A program made the position numbers and the translations under genes. From CAVPOO01 sp963707015 (GTDB lineage Bacteria; Pseudomonadota; Gammaproteobacteria; Thiohalobacterales; Thiohalobacteraceae): 64,000 bases of DNA. The notes under the pieces are model-generated. The model made no database searches, was not told where the DNA came from, and saw nothing but the letters and a program-made list of their open reading frames with translations. The stretch covers positions 372,001 to 436,000 of the forward strand of contig CAVPOO010000009.1 of NCBI GenBank assembly GCA_963707015.1, in the 5' to 3' direction. Shown here in pieces: positions 19,177 to 28,690 of this stretch; position 1 is the stretch's first letter; each line of letters opens with the position of its first letter.

Positions 19177-19279
19177 GTGATCGCTCCTGCGTTCAAACTG
19201 ATGTCGAACTGGCGCGTTGCATTTAACACTGCATGTAGTGCTCCCGCCGGAAATATCCGGCTACGCGGACTTCCCCGGA

Positions 19280-20380
19280 TCATCCAGTCCCCGGAGGGGA
19301 AGCGGGTATGGGTGCATAGAAGAACAGAATGCCCAAGATCACGTAAATGGCAAGCAGTTGAGCCCCCTTGAGCCAGTCGGACTCACCGTCTCCTGCCACC
19401 TCAGCCGCGATCCAGACGGTAAAGAACATGGAAAAAACCAGACCCGGGCGAAACATCAAGTCCATCGGCCGGGGACCGACGACATGGCTCAACAGAACGA
19501 GCAACGGCGCCACGAACAAGGCGATCTGCACGCTTGAGCCAACGGCGATCGTCAGTGAGAGGTCCATGCGGTTGTTCATCGCGGCGCGCACGGCGGTAGC
19601 GTGCTCGGCGGCGTTGCCGAGTACGGCAACGACGAAGACGCCGACGAAAATGCTGTTCAACCCAAACGCGTGGGTGGTCGGCTCGATCGCCCCAACCAGG
19701 ATCTCACTCATCCAGGCGATCAGGACGGTGGATCCTGCGAGGACGAGGAGTGCACGCCGGACGCTCCACTGCGGGGCCGAGTCCTCGCCACCGTGTCCCT
19801 CTCCGGCAAACAGCCGTTTATGTGTAATGAGTTGGAAAAAAAGATTAAGCGCATAGACCGCGAGCAGTACGCAGGCGATCACCACGCTGACATTGGTATC
19901 AAGGGTCGCATCCACGGGCCCAACCAGCTGCCGAAATATCGCAAGCATCATCAACGCAATCGCGGCCAGCGTCAGCATTGTTGTCTGCGACCGGGCCGCC
20001 ACTGGATTGTAGGCTTGCGTATTGAACTTGATGCCTCCCGCCAGCATTGCCACGCCGAGCACGAGTAGGATGTTGCCGATGATTGCGCCGGCCAGGGACG
20101 CTTTGACAACGTCGTAGAGTCCACTGTTCAGCGCGACCACCGCGATGATGAGTTCGGCGGCATTTCCAAAGGTCGCGTTGAGCAGACCCCCGACTCCCTC
20201 CCCGGCGTAGGTCGCGAGTTCTTCCGTCGCTCGCCCCATCCATACTGCGAGGGGCAGAATGGCTAAACCCGATGCGATAAAAATCCACACATGGGCCGCG
20301 GAGTAGAAGTACTCCAGGAGCACCGCGACAGGAGCAAAGATTAGAAGCCAGTTCAACATGTCTGCATTGATTTCGACCAA
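19280..20380 (-). CDS. Ca2+/H+ antiporter (CaCA superfamily, Cax/ChaA-like)
   Basis: This 366-residue inner-membrane exchanger has two homologous halves carrying the alpha-repeat signatures (LLNATFGNAAELIIA and AVLGNAAEHATAVR). An acidic/His loop between the halves reads AGEGHGGEDSAPQ. It exports Ca2+ or related cations using the proton gradient. The longest frame starts with TTG at 20380. An ATG at 20359 is an alternative, and neither has a strong SD. Immediately upstream lies a group II intron remnant on the opposite strand. Confidence 0.9.
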   Translation of the reverse strand: MVEINADMLNWLLIFAPVAVLLEYFYSAAHVWIFIASGLAILPLAVWMGRATEELATYAGEGVGGLLNATFGNAAELIIAVVALNSGLYDVVKASLAGAIIGNILLVLGVAMLAGGIKFNTQAYNPVAARSQTTMLTLAAIALMMLAIFRQLVGPVDATLDTNVSVVIACVLLAVYALNLFFQLITHKRLFAGEGHGGEDSAPQWSVRRALLVLAGSTVLIAWMSEILVGAIEPTTHAFGLNSIFVGVFVVAVLGNAAEHATAVRAAMNNRMDLSLTIAVGSSVQIALFVAPLLVLLSHVVGPRPMDLMFRPGLVFSMFFTVWIAAEVAGDGESDWLKGAQLLAIYVILGILFFYAPIPASPPGTG

Positions 20381-20481
20381 GCCCTGAGTTGCTCTTGGAG
20401 AAGGGGGACGACAACCCCCTACCTGCCGTCGCGAACCATATCATTGCGAACATTGAAATAGCAAAACGCGCGATGTTCGTG

Positions 20482-20865
20482 CTGGGCTGCAACCACTGCT
20501 CGCATTACGGGGTGAGCGGTAAGGTAACTACCGGGCACTGATGCGCTATGTCAGTGCAGCGTGTCGGCTGCTGTTTAACTGGCTGAACCGGCGCAGCCAA
20601 TGTCATTCGATCAGTTGGGATCGCTTCCATCGCGTGTTGCGCGATCGGGTGATTCCGCGTGTTCGTATTGTTCATAACCTTTATCCTGTGCCACTTGGGA
20701 TGACTCAAACTGGGAGCCGGATGGATTAACGGTCCATGTCCGGTTTTTCGAGGGGTTGGGGCCAACTGCTACGTGGATGCGATATTGTGGCACCGCCGGT
20801 AAACCAGGCGGTACAGAGAACACAAACTGCATCCTGTCATGGCGCGAGAAACCAGCCTACTCACC
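20482..20865 (+). mobile_element. 3' end of a group II intron: RT/maturase tail plus domains V-VI (remnant A)
   Basis: A frameshifted reading gives HYGVSG and then NYRALMRYVSAACRLLFNWL, followed by NRRSQCHSISWDRF and RIVHNLYPVP, to a TAA at 20727-20729. This is the characteristic C-terminus of group II intron reverse transcriptases. Directly after it, GAGCCGGATGGATTAACGG pairs with CCATGTCCGGTTTT (20714-20747) as domain V, and a domain VI-like tract runs to about 20865. The catalytic RT part and domains I-III are absent. Confidence 0.8.
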
Positions 20866-20868
20866 AAA

Positions 20869-20999
20869 TCTGCATGTCCGGTTCGATGAGGAGGATGTGG
20901 AAACGGAGTGATGGTTCGGCTATTGAGGCACCGCCAGACGAAAGGGGCGGCAACAGATAGGCTGTAACCTTAGACCACCGCGCCACATCCTTACTCTAC
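20869..20999 (+). mobile_element. Group II intron 3' fragment (remnant B)
   Basis: The fragment begins inside domain V (TGCATGTCCGGTTCGATGAG) and runs through a domain VI tract to CCACATCCTTACTCTACC. It is about 90% alike, by eye, to the last 130 bp of the intron at 23045-23499. Remnants B and C flank the broken SulP gene. Confidence 0.75.
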
Positions 21000-21067
21000 C
21001 AATGGACAATACACGATATTAAGGGAACCCCTCAGCAAATGGCAGGTTAACACCAGGAAGCGGTCGT

Positions 21068-21190
21068 TCAATCACAGGGTATTTTCAGCTCATCGTGCAC
21101 ACTGCCCCGCGCGGTCAGAGACGGGCACCTCTCCGATACCGCCAGTCGGCTGACGTAACGGTAGAGACGTTCGAGCTTCTCCCTGTCAGG
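21068..21190 (-). pseudogene. IS91-type transposase remnant
   Basis: The minus strand encodes PDREKLERLYRYVSRLAVSE, then SLTARGSVHDELKIP and a stop. This matches the conserved stretch of IS91/Y2 transposases around 'DRE-LERL-RYV-RP'. Only about 40 codons remain. It sits between intron remnant B and the broken SulP gene. Confidence 0.6.
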
Positions 21191-21304
21191 GGATTTTAGC
21201 CCCCATGCCGTCATCAAACGAAAACTCGGCTACTTCGACCAGCGTGTCGTCAACCGGCGTCACCCGGGTAAAAAGCACGGACAGAGCGTTCTCGCCGTCC
21301 GATC

Positions 21305-22993
21305 GGGATCGACACCCGCAGCACCTTCCACTACAAGTTTCGCGCCGACTTTCGCCACGACCTGGTAGCCGGATTGTCTGTCGCATCGGTCGCATTGCCG
21401 GTGGCCGTAGCCTACGCCGAACTGGCGGGGTTCAACCCGGTGGTGGGTCTGTATTCCTGCATCCTGCCGCTGGTGGTGTACGCGCTGTTCGGTACCTCGC
21501 GCCAGCTGATGGTTAATCCCGACGCGGCCACCTGTGCCATGGTGGCGGCATCGGTGGCGCCGCTGGCGGGCGGCAATTACGAGCTGTACTGGTCATAGTC
21601 GGTGACCCTGGCGTTCTTTACCGGCCTGTTCTGTATCGGTGCGAGCTTCCTGCGCCTGGGCGCGCTCGCCGACTTCCTCTCCAAACCGATCCTGATTGGC
21701 TTCCTGAACGGGGTGGCTATCAGCATTTTGCTTGGTCAGATCGGTAAAATTTTCGGCTTCCCGATCGAGACGGGTCGCATCGTGCCGCGGCTGCTGGAGT
21801 TTCTGTCCAAGTTACCCGAGACGCATGCCCCGACGCTGGCCGTGGGGCTGGGGACCTTTGCCGCGCTGTTCGTCTCCGGCCGCTTCTTCGCCCGGCTGCC
21901 GGCGGCGCTGGTGGCCATGGTCGCGGCAGGCCTCGCCGTGGCGCTGCTGGATCTTGAGGGTCACGGCGTGAAGGTCATGGGCAGCGTTCCCGCGGGGCTG
22001 CCGCCGCTCGGGATTCCGAGCTTTCCCGTCGAGGATCTGCCGTCCCTGATTGCCAGCGCTGCAGGCCTCGCGCTGGTACTGTTTTCCATCGGTATGCTGA
22101 CCGCGCGTAGCTTCGCCGAGAAGAACCGCTATGCGATCGCCGTCGATCGGGAGTTCGCGGCGTTCGGTGTCGCCAACATCGCCTCGGCCGTGTCGCAGGG
22201 CTTCGCGATCACCGGAGCGGATTCGCGCACGGCGATGGGCGACGCGGCCGGTGGCCGTACCCAGGTGACGGGGTTGGTGGCGGCAGCCACCATCGCCGCC
22301 GTCCTGCTGTTTTTCACCGAGCCCCTGCGGTATGTGCCGATCCCTGCGCTCGGCGCCGTGCTGGTGTTCGCGGCGTTTTCGCTGTTCGACATCGGCACAC
22401 TGCGCGAGATATGGAAAATCGATAAACAGGAAGTCGCGCTGTCGGTGCTGACCATGCTCGGCGTGGTGGCGGTAGGCGCGATCAATGCCATCCTGGTGGC
22501 GGTGGGCTTGGCGCTGGTGCGTTTCGTCAGGATTGCCGCCAGACCCCGCGACGAGGTGCTGGGAAAAGTCGAGGGGCTGCCGGGATTGCATTCGGTGGAA
22601 CGCCACCCGGAGGCGACGACCTGGCCGGGAATCGTGATTTATCGCTTCGACGGCCCCATCTTATTCTTCAACTCCGCATACTTAAAGCAGCGAGCGCTGC
22701 GTGCGGCCGACGCAGCGGGCCCGGAGCTCAAATGGTTCGTGCTGGACATGATCCCCGTGAGCCAGTTTGACGTGACGGGCCTCTATGCGATCCGCGATGT
22801 GAGGGAAACACTGGCCACGCGTGGCGTGCAACTGGTTTTCGCCGGACGTAAGACGGAACTTCTCCAATGGGCGCGTGAAGTCGGGCTGTATAGCGAGGAT
22901 CTGGAGGAACGCACCTTCCCAACCATGCGGCAGGCGCTCAAGGCTTATCGCCAGCAAACGCGACCGGCGGAGGCGCCGCCGGTAGAGGAGTAG
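21305..22993 (+). pseudogene. SulP family anion transporter with an in-frame amber codon
   Basis: One reading frame runs from about 21305 (DTRSTFHYKFRADFRHDLVAG) to the TAG at 22991 with no frameshift. It is interrupted only by a TAG at 21596-21598, inside ELYWS-stop-SVTLAFFTG where the family has a continuous helix. Downstream the transporter core and STAS domain are complete (FVLDMIPVSQFDVTGLYAIR). No good start codon with an SD is visible for the N-terminus, because the upstream sequence is IS91 and intron debris. A GTG at 21602 could start a truncated 463-residue protein lacking the first helices. Probably a recent pseudogene; readthrough is possible but unsupported. Confidence 0.8.
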
Positions 22994-23044
22994 GCTGGGC
23001 ACCACAACGACAGTGATAAGAGCGGCGATGAATTTCCGCTATGG

Positions 23045-23499
23045 GTGTGCGCCGTGCTAAGGCGGCGTTTTTCAGTGGGTGCGAGCCCCATCCGGCAACC
23101 GCTCCAGCCGGAAGCAATCGGAGCAGTCATGGAGGCAACGAAGTGATTGAAGCCTTCGATGTAACGGGTCACTCAACGTGACCCAGTGAGTGTGCAGGCC
23201 GTAACGCGAGTGAACGCTGAGCAAGCCTCGAAAATGCCGAGGCGCAGGCCGACCCATTAGTCGGGACGGGGAAGGCTGATATGACGGGGGGAGATGAGCG
23301 AAGCAGTGCCCCCAGTCACTTCGTATGCAAAGGCGTAATGTCTTGTCCGAGAGCCGGATGCGTGGAATCTGCATGTCCGGTCCGATGGGGACGATTTGGA
23401 AACGGAGTGATGGTACGGCTATTGAGGTACCACCAGACGAAAGGGGCGGCAACAGACACGCTGTAACCTAAGCCCACCGCGCCACATCCTTACTCTACC
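23045..23499 (+). mobile_element. ORF-less group II intron (remnant C)
   Basis: The 5' end GTGTGCGCCGTGCTAAGGCG fits the GUGYG intron start. Structured sequence follows, then domain V at 23351-23383 (GAGCCGGATGCG, GGAA-type loop, CTGCATGTCCGGTCC). A domain VI-like tract ends near TTACTCTACC. No reverse transcriptase is encoded between them. At about 455 bp it is shorter than complete bacterial introns, so domain I or IV has been reduced and self-splicing is doubtful. Confidence 0.75.
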
Positions 23500-23592
23500 A
23501 AAGATACTCGTTTAGCAATTCCAAGTTGATGAAATCAAGAACGAATCAAGAGCAACATTGTTGAAAACAGTAATGACAATCGGAGAACAATC

Positions 23593-24438
23593 ATGACTTT
23601 CACACAGAAGGTTATTCCGCTGATTATTGCCGGAATGTTTAGTGTTCCTGCTTACTCGGAACAGAGTGAACAAGCAGCTGCATCTGCTGCTAATCCAGCC
23701 ACGCAATCCGGTATTGAGACTGAACAGAAGAAAGCCTCAGGGGCAATAGATGCCAATTCACAACTTGAAGGTATGGCAAAGAAGCTGGCCGGAGCCAGGC
23801 AGTTCAGTGTAACGATACACATGAACTATGACGTTGTTCAGGCGTCTGGACAGAAAATTCAGTTCAGCGAAGTACGCAAGGTGCAGATCAGTCGTCCGGA
23901 TTATCTGCGGGTCGATTCGCAGCAAAGCGATGGCGATGCTGGCGGCCTGATATTCGACGGCAAGACCCTTACACTGTTCAGTACGACCGAGAACGTTTAT
24001 TCACAAACCACGCACTCTGGTGATGTGGATGCGGCGCTTCGTTATGCCGTCGGTAAGCTGGGTATTCGTGTGCCATTGGCCCGTATGCTGACCACAACCT
24101 TTCCACAACAGCTTCAGCAGCTGGATACCGCGGTTGCTTATGTTGAGCACGATGTCCTGGGAGCGATGCCAACCGACCATATCGCTGCGCAGACGCGGGA
24201 TGTTGACTACCAGGTCTGGATTGGGAGCGACATGCTGCCGACTCGCATGGTGCTGACTTACAAGAATGCGCCAGGACAGCCGCAATTTCAGGCTGTTTTC
24301 TCCTCCTGGAACCTGACCTCAAGTATCAATGATTCAACTTTTACTTTCACGCCGGCAAAAGGTGCTGAAAGAATCCCGACCTTGTTGCCCGCATCCAGGC
24401 AGGATGGGATGAACAAAACGCAAGGAGATGCATCATGA
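23593..24438 (+). CDS. Periplasmic DUF2092 protein
   Basis: This 281-residue protein has an N-terminal signal peptide (VIPLIIAGMFSVPAYSEQ). The body matches the DUF2092/LolA-like beta-sheet fold (LAGARQFSVTIHMNYDVVQ, VRKVQISRPDYLRVD, GGLIFDGKTLTLFS, QVWIGSDMLPTRMVLTY). LolA-like proteins bind lipid or lipoprotein chains; the specific job of DUF2092 is not known. SD GGAGAA precedes the ATG. Its stop overlaps the next start (ATGA), so the two genes are translationally coupled. Base composition is AT-richer than in the flanking transporters. Confidence 0.85.
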   Translation: MTFTQKVIPLIIAGMFSVPAYSEQSEQAAASAANPATQSGIETEQKKASGAIDANSQLEGMAKKLAGARQFSVTIHMNYDVVQASGQKIQFSEVRKVQISRPDYLRVDSQQSDGDAGGLIFDGKTLTLFSTTENVYSQTTHSGDVDAALRYAVGKLGIRVPLARMLTTTFPQQLQQLDTAVAYVEHDVLGAMPTDHIAAQTRDVDYQVWIGSDMLPTRMVLTYKNAPGQPQFQAVFSSWNLTSSINDSTFTFTPAKGAERIPTLLPASRQDGMNKTQGDAS

Positions 24439-25097
24439 TGATGAATCTGAAATCCAGCACAGTCGTTTGTGGCATCGCTTTGTTCACGGCCATATTTTTT
24501 GCGACCGAAGTTCACGCCCGGGGACTCGGTGGCGGTGGTGGTGGCGGTCGTGGTGGTGGCGGAGGCGGAGGCTTTTCCCGTGCAGGTGTAGCCAGTGGCG
24601 GAGGATTCACGGCAAGATCTGGCCAGCGTGCCAGCCAGCCGGTACAACGCCAGAGTGTCAGTCAGCCGGTACAACGCCAGAGTGTCAGTACTGGCAGTCA
24701 GGGGAATCGCCAGGAAATGGCGGGGACCCGGCAAGCCAATCTACAGGGCAATCGGGAAGATGCCCGGGGCAGTCAGGACGACCGCCAGGAATGGGCAGAT
24801 GCCAGCCGGGAAGATCGTCAGGATGCGGCAAAGGATCTACAGGAAGACAGGCAGGAGTTCATTGATGATGAACTCGATGATAATTATGATCGCTGGGATG
24901 ATGATGACGGTGAGTTTCTGGCAGGTGCCATTGTTGGTGGCGCGATTGTCGGCGCCGCAGCGTCGGGATCTTCATCGACAACCTACATAACGACACTTCC
25001 ATGTACGGCAACAGCAGTCGTGGTTAATGGCGTTTCTTATTACAACTGTTCCTCTGCCTGGTACCAGAGGGGGTATGCCGGTACGGTAGCCAGGTAA
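24435..25097 (+). CDS. Secreted Gly-rich/charged repeat protein paired with DUF2092
   Basis: This 220-residue protein has a signal peptide (VVCGIALFTAIFFATEVHA) followed by a Gly-rich run at about 31-47. A near-perfect direct repeat (SQPVQRQSV twice) and an Arg/Asp/Gln helix with recurring DRQE/EDRQ units come next. A Gly-zipper-like hydrophobic helix (FLAGAIVGGAIVGAAASG) precedes a C-terminal module with two Cys (PCTATAVVVNGVSYYNCSSA). It overlaps the DUF2092 gene by 4 bp. Coupling and joint secretion suggest that the two products act together in the envelope; no function is known. Confidence 0.8.
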   Translation: MMMNLKSSTVVCGIALFTAIFFATEVHARGLGGGGGGGRGGGGGGGFSRAGVASGGGFTARSGQRASQPVQRQSVSQPVQRQSVSTGSQGNRQEMAGTRQANLQGNREDARGSQDDRQEWADASREDRQDAAKDLQEDRQEFIDDELDDNYDRWDDDDGEFLAGAIVGGAIVGAAASGSSSTTYITTLPCTATAVVVNGVSYYNCSSAWYQRGYAGTVAR

Positions 25098-25188
25098 CCT
25101 ACATTACTGTCGCAGCACCCCCAGGTTATTGATTGCGGACAGGCAGCTAATAAATAATGTCGCGGTTTCAGCGTCTCCTGCAAAACAA

Positions 25189-25227
25189 CCTCCCTCTCCC
25201 CAACTCCCTCTCACCGGGAGAGGGAGG
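25189..25227. terminator. Strong hairpin after the DUF2092 operon
   Basis: CCTCCCTCTCCC (25189-25200) pairs perfectly with GGGAGAGGGAGG (25216-25227) across a 15-nt loop. There is no long T-run, so it may be a terminator or a dispersed hairpin repeat. Confidence 0.55.
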
Positions 25228-25314
25228 TTAACAGGAAAGTGATGAAACGCATTCTAACCGGAATGACGGCAAAGGGTCTTGCCATTCGCTGGTTGTCCTG
25301 TAGGTCAGGAGTTG

Positions 25315-25400
25315 GCGTGCGCCGTGCAAAGGCGGCGTATTCCCAGTGGGTGAGAAACCCACCCGGCGACGGCTCCGGTGTTCCCTGCATGTTCCACTGT
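25315..25400 (+). mobile_element. Group II intron 5' fragment (remnant D)
   Basis: GTGCGCCGTGCAAAGGCGGC and the following CAGTGGGTGAGAAACCCACC match the 5' end of the intron at 23045. The match stops after about 85 bp, at the 3' edge of a QEGLA-type gene fragment. Confidence 0.65.
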
Positions 25401-25418
25401 GTCGATGCCCCGGGTTGT

Positions 25419-25728
25419 TCATGCCTGCTCCGGGAACTCGACAATAGATGCGTTTTCTAGGATCTTCTGGGCCACCGCCAGCATCGGCGCCGGATCAATT
25501 TTGGTCATGAACGTGAAGTACGCGAGTAAAGCCAGCAAGGACCGCAGGTCACTCGCCCGGGACTGCTAGCTCGCAGAGTGCGGGAATGTCCTGCAGATCC
25601 AGCTTTCCACAGAACAGTAACCGCAGGCAGTCGAATCGCCCGGCGAAGAAAACCGCACAGATTGTATTGCTCACCTGTAACAGGCCGAAGAGATAAACAA
25701 CGTCCTTCGTGAAGAGCGCCCCGCCGAA
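25419..25728 (-). pseudogene. C-terminal remnant of a QEGLA-motif (DUF1704) protein
   Basis: The minus strand reads FTKDVVYLFGLLQVSNTICA and KLDLQDIPALCELAV. After a short disrupted stretch, another frame gives DLRSLLALLAYFTFMTKIDP and ENASIVEFPEQA, then the stop at 25419-25421. This matches the C-terminus of the flavohemoglobin expression-modulating QEGLA family. The N-terminal two thirds are gone and a frameshift with deletion lies near 25555-25575. Confidence 0.65.
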
Positions 25729-25738
25729 CCGGAACTGT

Positions 25739-26209
25739 CTACTGTCCGGAAAACCCCTTGCTCGTCATGCATGCGGCATACGCCTCATTGAAGGCATTGG
25801 CGGCGGAGGATTGCTGCTGCCCGGCTTTCCTGCCCTGCCGGCGTTCCTGCCGTTGCTGGGACGCGCCCACGGCCGCGCCGGCCTTGGCGGCATCCTCCAT
25901 CTGGTTACGGCTGTACTCCTCGGCGGCGTCATCGGAAATGTTGTCGTAGTCGTTTGTCTTGGAACGTCCCATGGCCGCACCGGCCATCGCCCCGGCCGCC
26001 GCACCGCGGGCTCTCCCGCCCGCCTGGGGCTCGGTTGTCGTTGTCGTCGGGGCGGCATTGGGGTTATAGCCGGTCTGCTGTTGCGCCGTGCTTTGGCATT
26101 CGGCCTGCGCCTGCTGGAGCGCGGCTTCGTCCTGCGCCGCTGCCGGGTGAGTCAGGAAAAAGCTGACGGCACCGATCATCATCAAGGAAATCGATCTTGA
26201 GTTGAACAT
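25739..26209 (-). CDS. Small secreted Gly/Ala-rich protein
   Basis: This 156-residue protein has a signal peptide cleaved near AAAQDE. A Gln-rich segment follows, then a Gly-zipper-like run (GGRARGAAAGAMAGAAMG), a Gln/Arg-rich region, and a C-terminal NAFNEAYAACMTSKGF. The last part has the form seen in small YMGG-like gammaproteobacterial envelope proteins (CM-x-KG). Two Cys residues could form a disulfide. SD GAGGATATA lies 6 nt before the ATG. The function is unknown. Confidence 0.75.
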   Translation of the reverse strand: MFNSRSISLMMIGAVSFFLTHPAAAQDEAALQQAQAECQSTAQQQTGYNPNAAPTTTTTEPQAGGRARGAAAGAMAGAAMGRSKTNDYDNISDDAAEEYSRNQMEDAAKAGAAVGASQQRQERRQGRKAGQQQSSAANAFNEAYAACMTSKGFSGQ

Positions 26210-26252
26210 GTTTTATATCCTCTAATTTATCCCGCGACGTTGTGGCGATGGT

Positions 26253-27160
26253 TTGTCGCACCGCACGATTGTACAGCACGGTGTCAGCAACAATTCAACA
26301 CATTCCTGCTGGGCACCTTTTCGCGCAACTCGACCCCCCAATCTTCCGGACACCACCGGGCGGGGCGCCAGCCTCGGGGCGACCGGCACCTACACCGACC
26401 GGCCCACCATCACCTATACCCCGCTGCAGGGCGATAAATTCACCCGCGAACTGCTGCGGCCGATTCCCCCGCCCACCCGGTTCCAGCTGGTCCAGGCCGG
26501 CTACCCCGTGGACCTGATCTTTCAACTGTCGGTGCGCGCCATCAACGGGGTGTACAACCGCTCCACCCGCCCCATGAATAGACGGGACGCCGACTCGGAA
26601 TTCTACCAGCTGCTCGATGCCCTGAAGCGTATGCAGCAGTCGGAGGCCATCGACTTCCGCCTGGAGAAGCGGGGCCCGGAGGATGTCTCGCTCATCAGTT
26701 TCCATGGCAAGATCCCCCCGGCGGTCGAAGAGGATGTCCGCTTCGTCCGCAAGGTGCTTGGCCTCAAGCCGGATGCACGGGAACTGGAACTGACCTTCGG
26801 CGCCCGGCCGAGCAACGACCACGAACTGGCCGTGCTCACCCGCTCCATGCTGGAGATTTTTCTGGAGCTGGGCGGACGGGTGGAGGTGCCGGCCACCGAC
26901 ATTGCGGAAGGCAGCACGTTACCGGTCCCGCCCGATCGCCCGGCAGCAGTCCACGCGACCAGCCTCTGGTGAAAATCCACTCCGGCGACGAACCCCCGGC
27001 GAAGGCGTTTGTCGCGGTGCAGTACAACGACCACTGGTTCTGGATCGACAATCGCGATTTCCGCTCCAAGGGTATATTCACGTTCCTGCTGTTGCTCACC
27101 TCGCTCGCCCAGACCGGCGTGGTGCCGCAGGCGCCGGTAATTACCGTGCCCGTGAGTTAA
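26253..27160 (+). pseudogene. Truncated, frameshifted conserved hypothetical lipoprotein
   Basis: The frame from about 26300 (GASLGATGTYTDRPTITYTP) continues through FTRELLRPIPPPTRFQLVQA and SVRAINGVYNRSTRP to a TGA at 26970. The homologous continuation VKIHSGDEPPAKAFVAVQYN to GVVPQAPVITVPVS lies in another frame ending at 27160. The family, remembered only as a large hypothetical lipoprotein of proteobacteria, normally has ~100 or more further N-terminal residues including a signal peptide, which are missing here. So the copy is 5'-truncated and has one frameshift near 26930-26970. Confidence 0.65.
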
Positions 27161-27323
27161 ACCACGGAAAAAAGCGCGGTACGCCAACACCATTACCCTG
27201 CGGCCAGCGACAGGTGTTTGCCTGATACTGATGGGTGGGTTCGCGTTCCGGTGGCAGCGTGCCTGTCAGCGAATTCGGCGCCGTGGTGTGGTCACGGATT
27301 AATTACAGAACTGTGAGCATGCT

Positions 27324-28559
27324 ATGAACGCCAGCGTTTTACCTCGCACGTTGATATCCGCCTTTAGATTTCCTGCACACATCGGACGGCTGGTCGTTAC
27401 CGGTCTGCTCGCGGCCCTGCTTGGCTGTGCCACTGTGCCGGAACGAAACCCGCTTCCCCTGGAGTTGACCAACAAAGCCAGCATCCCGGGTATACCGGAA
27501 GCCCGCTTCTGGGGTGATGAATGGCCGAAGTACTCCCTGCAGATGTTCGAGACTTCCAGCGATGCCGATCTTCGTGAAAAGTTCTCGGGAATATACGGTA
27601 AACCCCATAACTACCTCGCCATCTCCGGCGGTGGCGCCAACGGGGCGTTTGGCGCAGGGTTGCTGGTGGGGTGAGCGGCGGCCGGTACGCGCCCGGAGTT
27701 CACCATGGTGACAGGGGTCAGCACCGGCGCCCTGACCGCGCCTTTTGCGTTTCTCGGTTCTGACTATGACGATCAGCTGAAGAGGGTGTACACAACGACG
27801 ACAACCAAGGACATCATCAACAAGCGCGGCTTTATTGCGGCTGCCCTGGGTGACTCGCTGGCCGATACCGAACCGATGAAGGAACTGATTGCAAAATACA
27901 TCGATGCTGACATGATCGATGCCATCGCGCGCGAGCACCGCAGCGGCCGGCGTCTGTTCACCGGCACTGTGAACCTGGATGCCGGCCGCTCAGTCATCTG
28001 GAGTATCGGCGCCATTGCGGCCAGTGACTATCCGCAAAAGATAAAACTGATACATGAAGTACTCCGGGCCTCGGCGTGAATACCTGTTGCCTTCCCGCCC
28101 GCGGTGATTCCGGTAGTTACCGACGGCCAACACTACGACGAGATGCACGTGGATGGCGGAACCGGATCACAGGTGTTCGTCTACCCGGCGGCAATCGACT
28201 GGAGACAGGTCACGCAGAAACTGAAGGTGCAGGGCGAACCCAGAATTTACGTCATCAGGAACTCCTTTCTGGATCCGGATTACCTCGGTGTGAAACGCAA
28301 TGTATTTCCCATCGCCTCGAGCACCATTAATTCACTCATCAGGACACAGGGTATCGGTGATCTCTACCAGATCTATGCGCTGTGCAAGCGCGGCGTGAAT
28401 GACTTCAACCTGGCCTACATTCCATCGGACGTCACCGATAAGCCAAACGAATTGTTTGACCCGGTATACATGAGAAAGCTCTTTGATCGTGGTTACCAGA
28501 TGGCCCTTAAGGGCTATCCCTGGCAAAAGGCACCACCGGGTTTCATCCTGGCTCCGTGA
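27324..28559 (+). pseudogene. Patatin-like phospholipase with two in-frame TGA codons
   Basis: A single frame from the ATG at 27324 to the TGA at 28557 encodes a lipoprotein patatin. The lipobox is LLGC, the oxyanion motif SGGGANGAFGAGLL, the nucleophile elbow GVSTG, and the catalytic Asp region DGG in MHVDGGTGSQ. The frame is cut only by TGA at 27672-27674 (LLVG-stop-SAAGTRPEF, where relatives have Trp) and TGA at 28077-28079 (RASA-stop-IPVAFPPA). There is no indel in about 1.2 kb. Patatins hydrolyse acyl lipids. The second codon does not sit at a Trp position, which argues against simple UGA=Trp recoding. Confidence 0.8.
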
Positions 28560-28690
28560 AGCCGGGTTCGTTTTTCAGCGATCTTAATGTACCCGATATC
28601 GAATACTCGGCATTGCAGGCACTCATGGAGAGCGAGAAACGCACGACCGAACACGGCGCCGTTGTATGACTGGCGGGACTCAACCCGGGA

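Noticed and set aside
21186..21395. Minus-strand 69-codon frame before the broken SulP gene
   Set aside because: It reads somewhat protein-like (FTRVTPVDDTLVEVAEFSFD) but overlaps the SulP N-terminus and cannot be tied to any family.
23041..23110. tRNA-like GGGTGCGAGCCCC stretch
   Set aside because: No acceptor or anticodon arms; it belongs to the group II intron 5' end.
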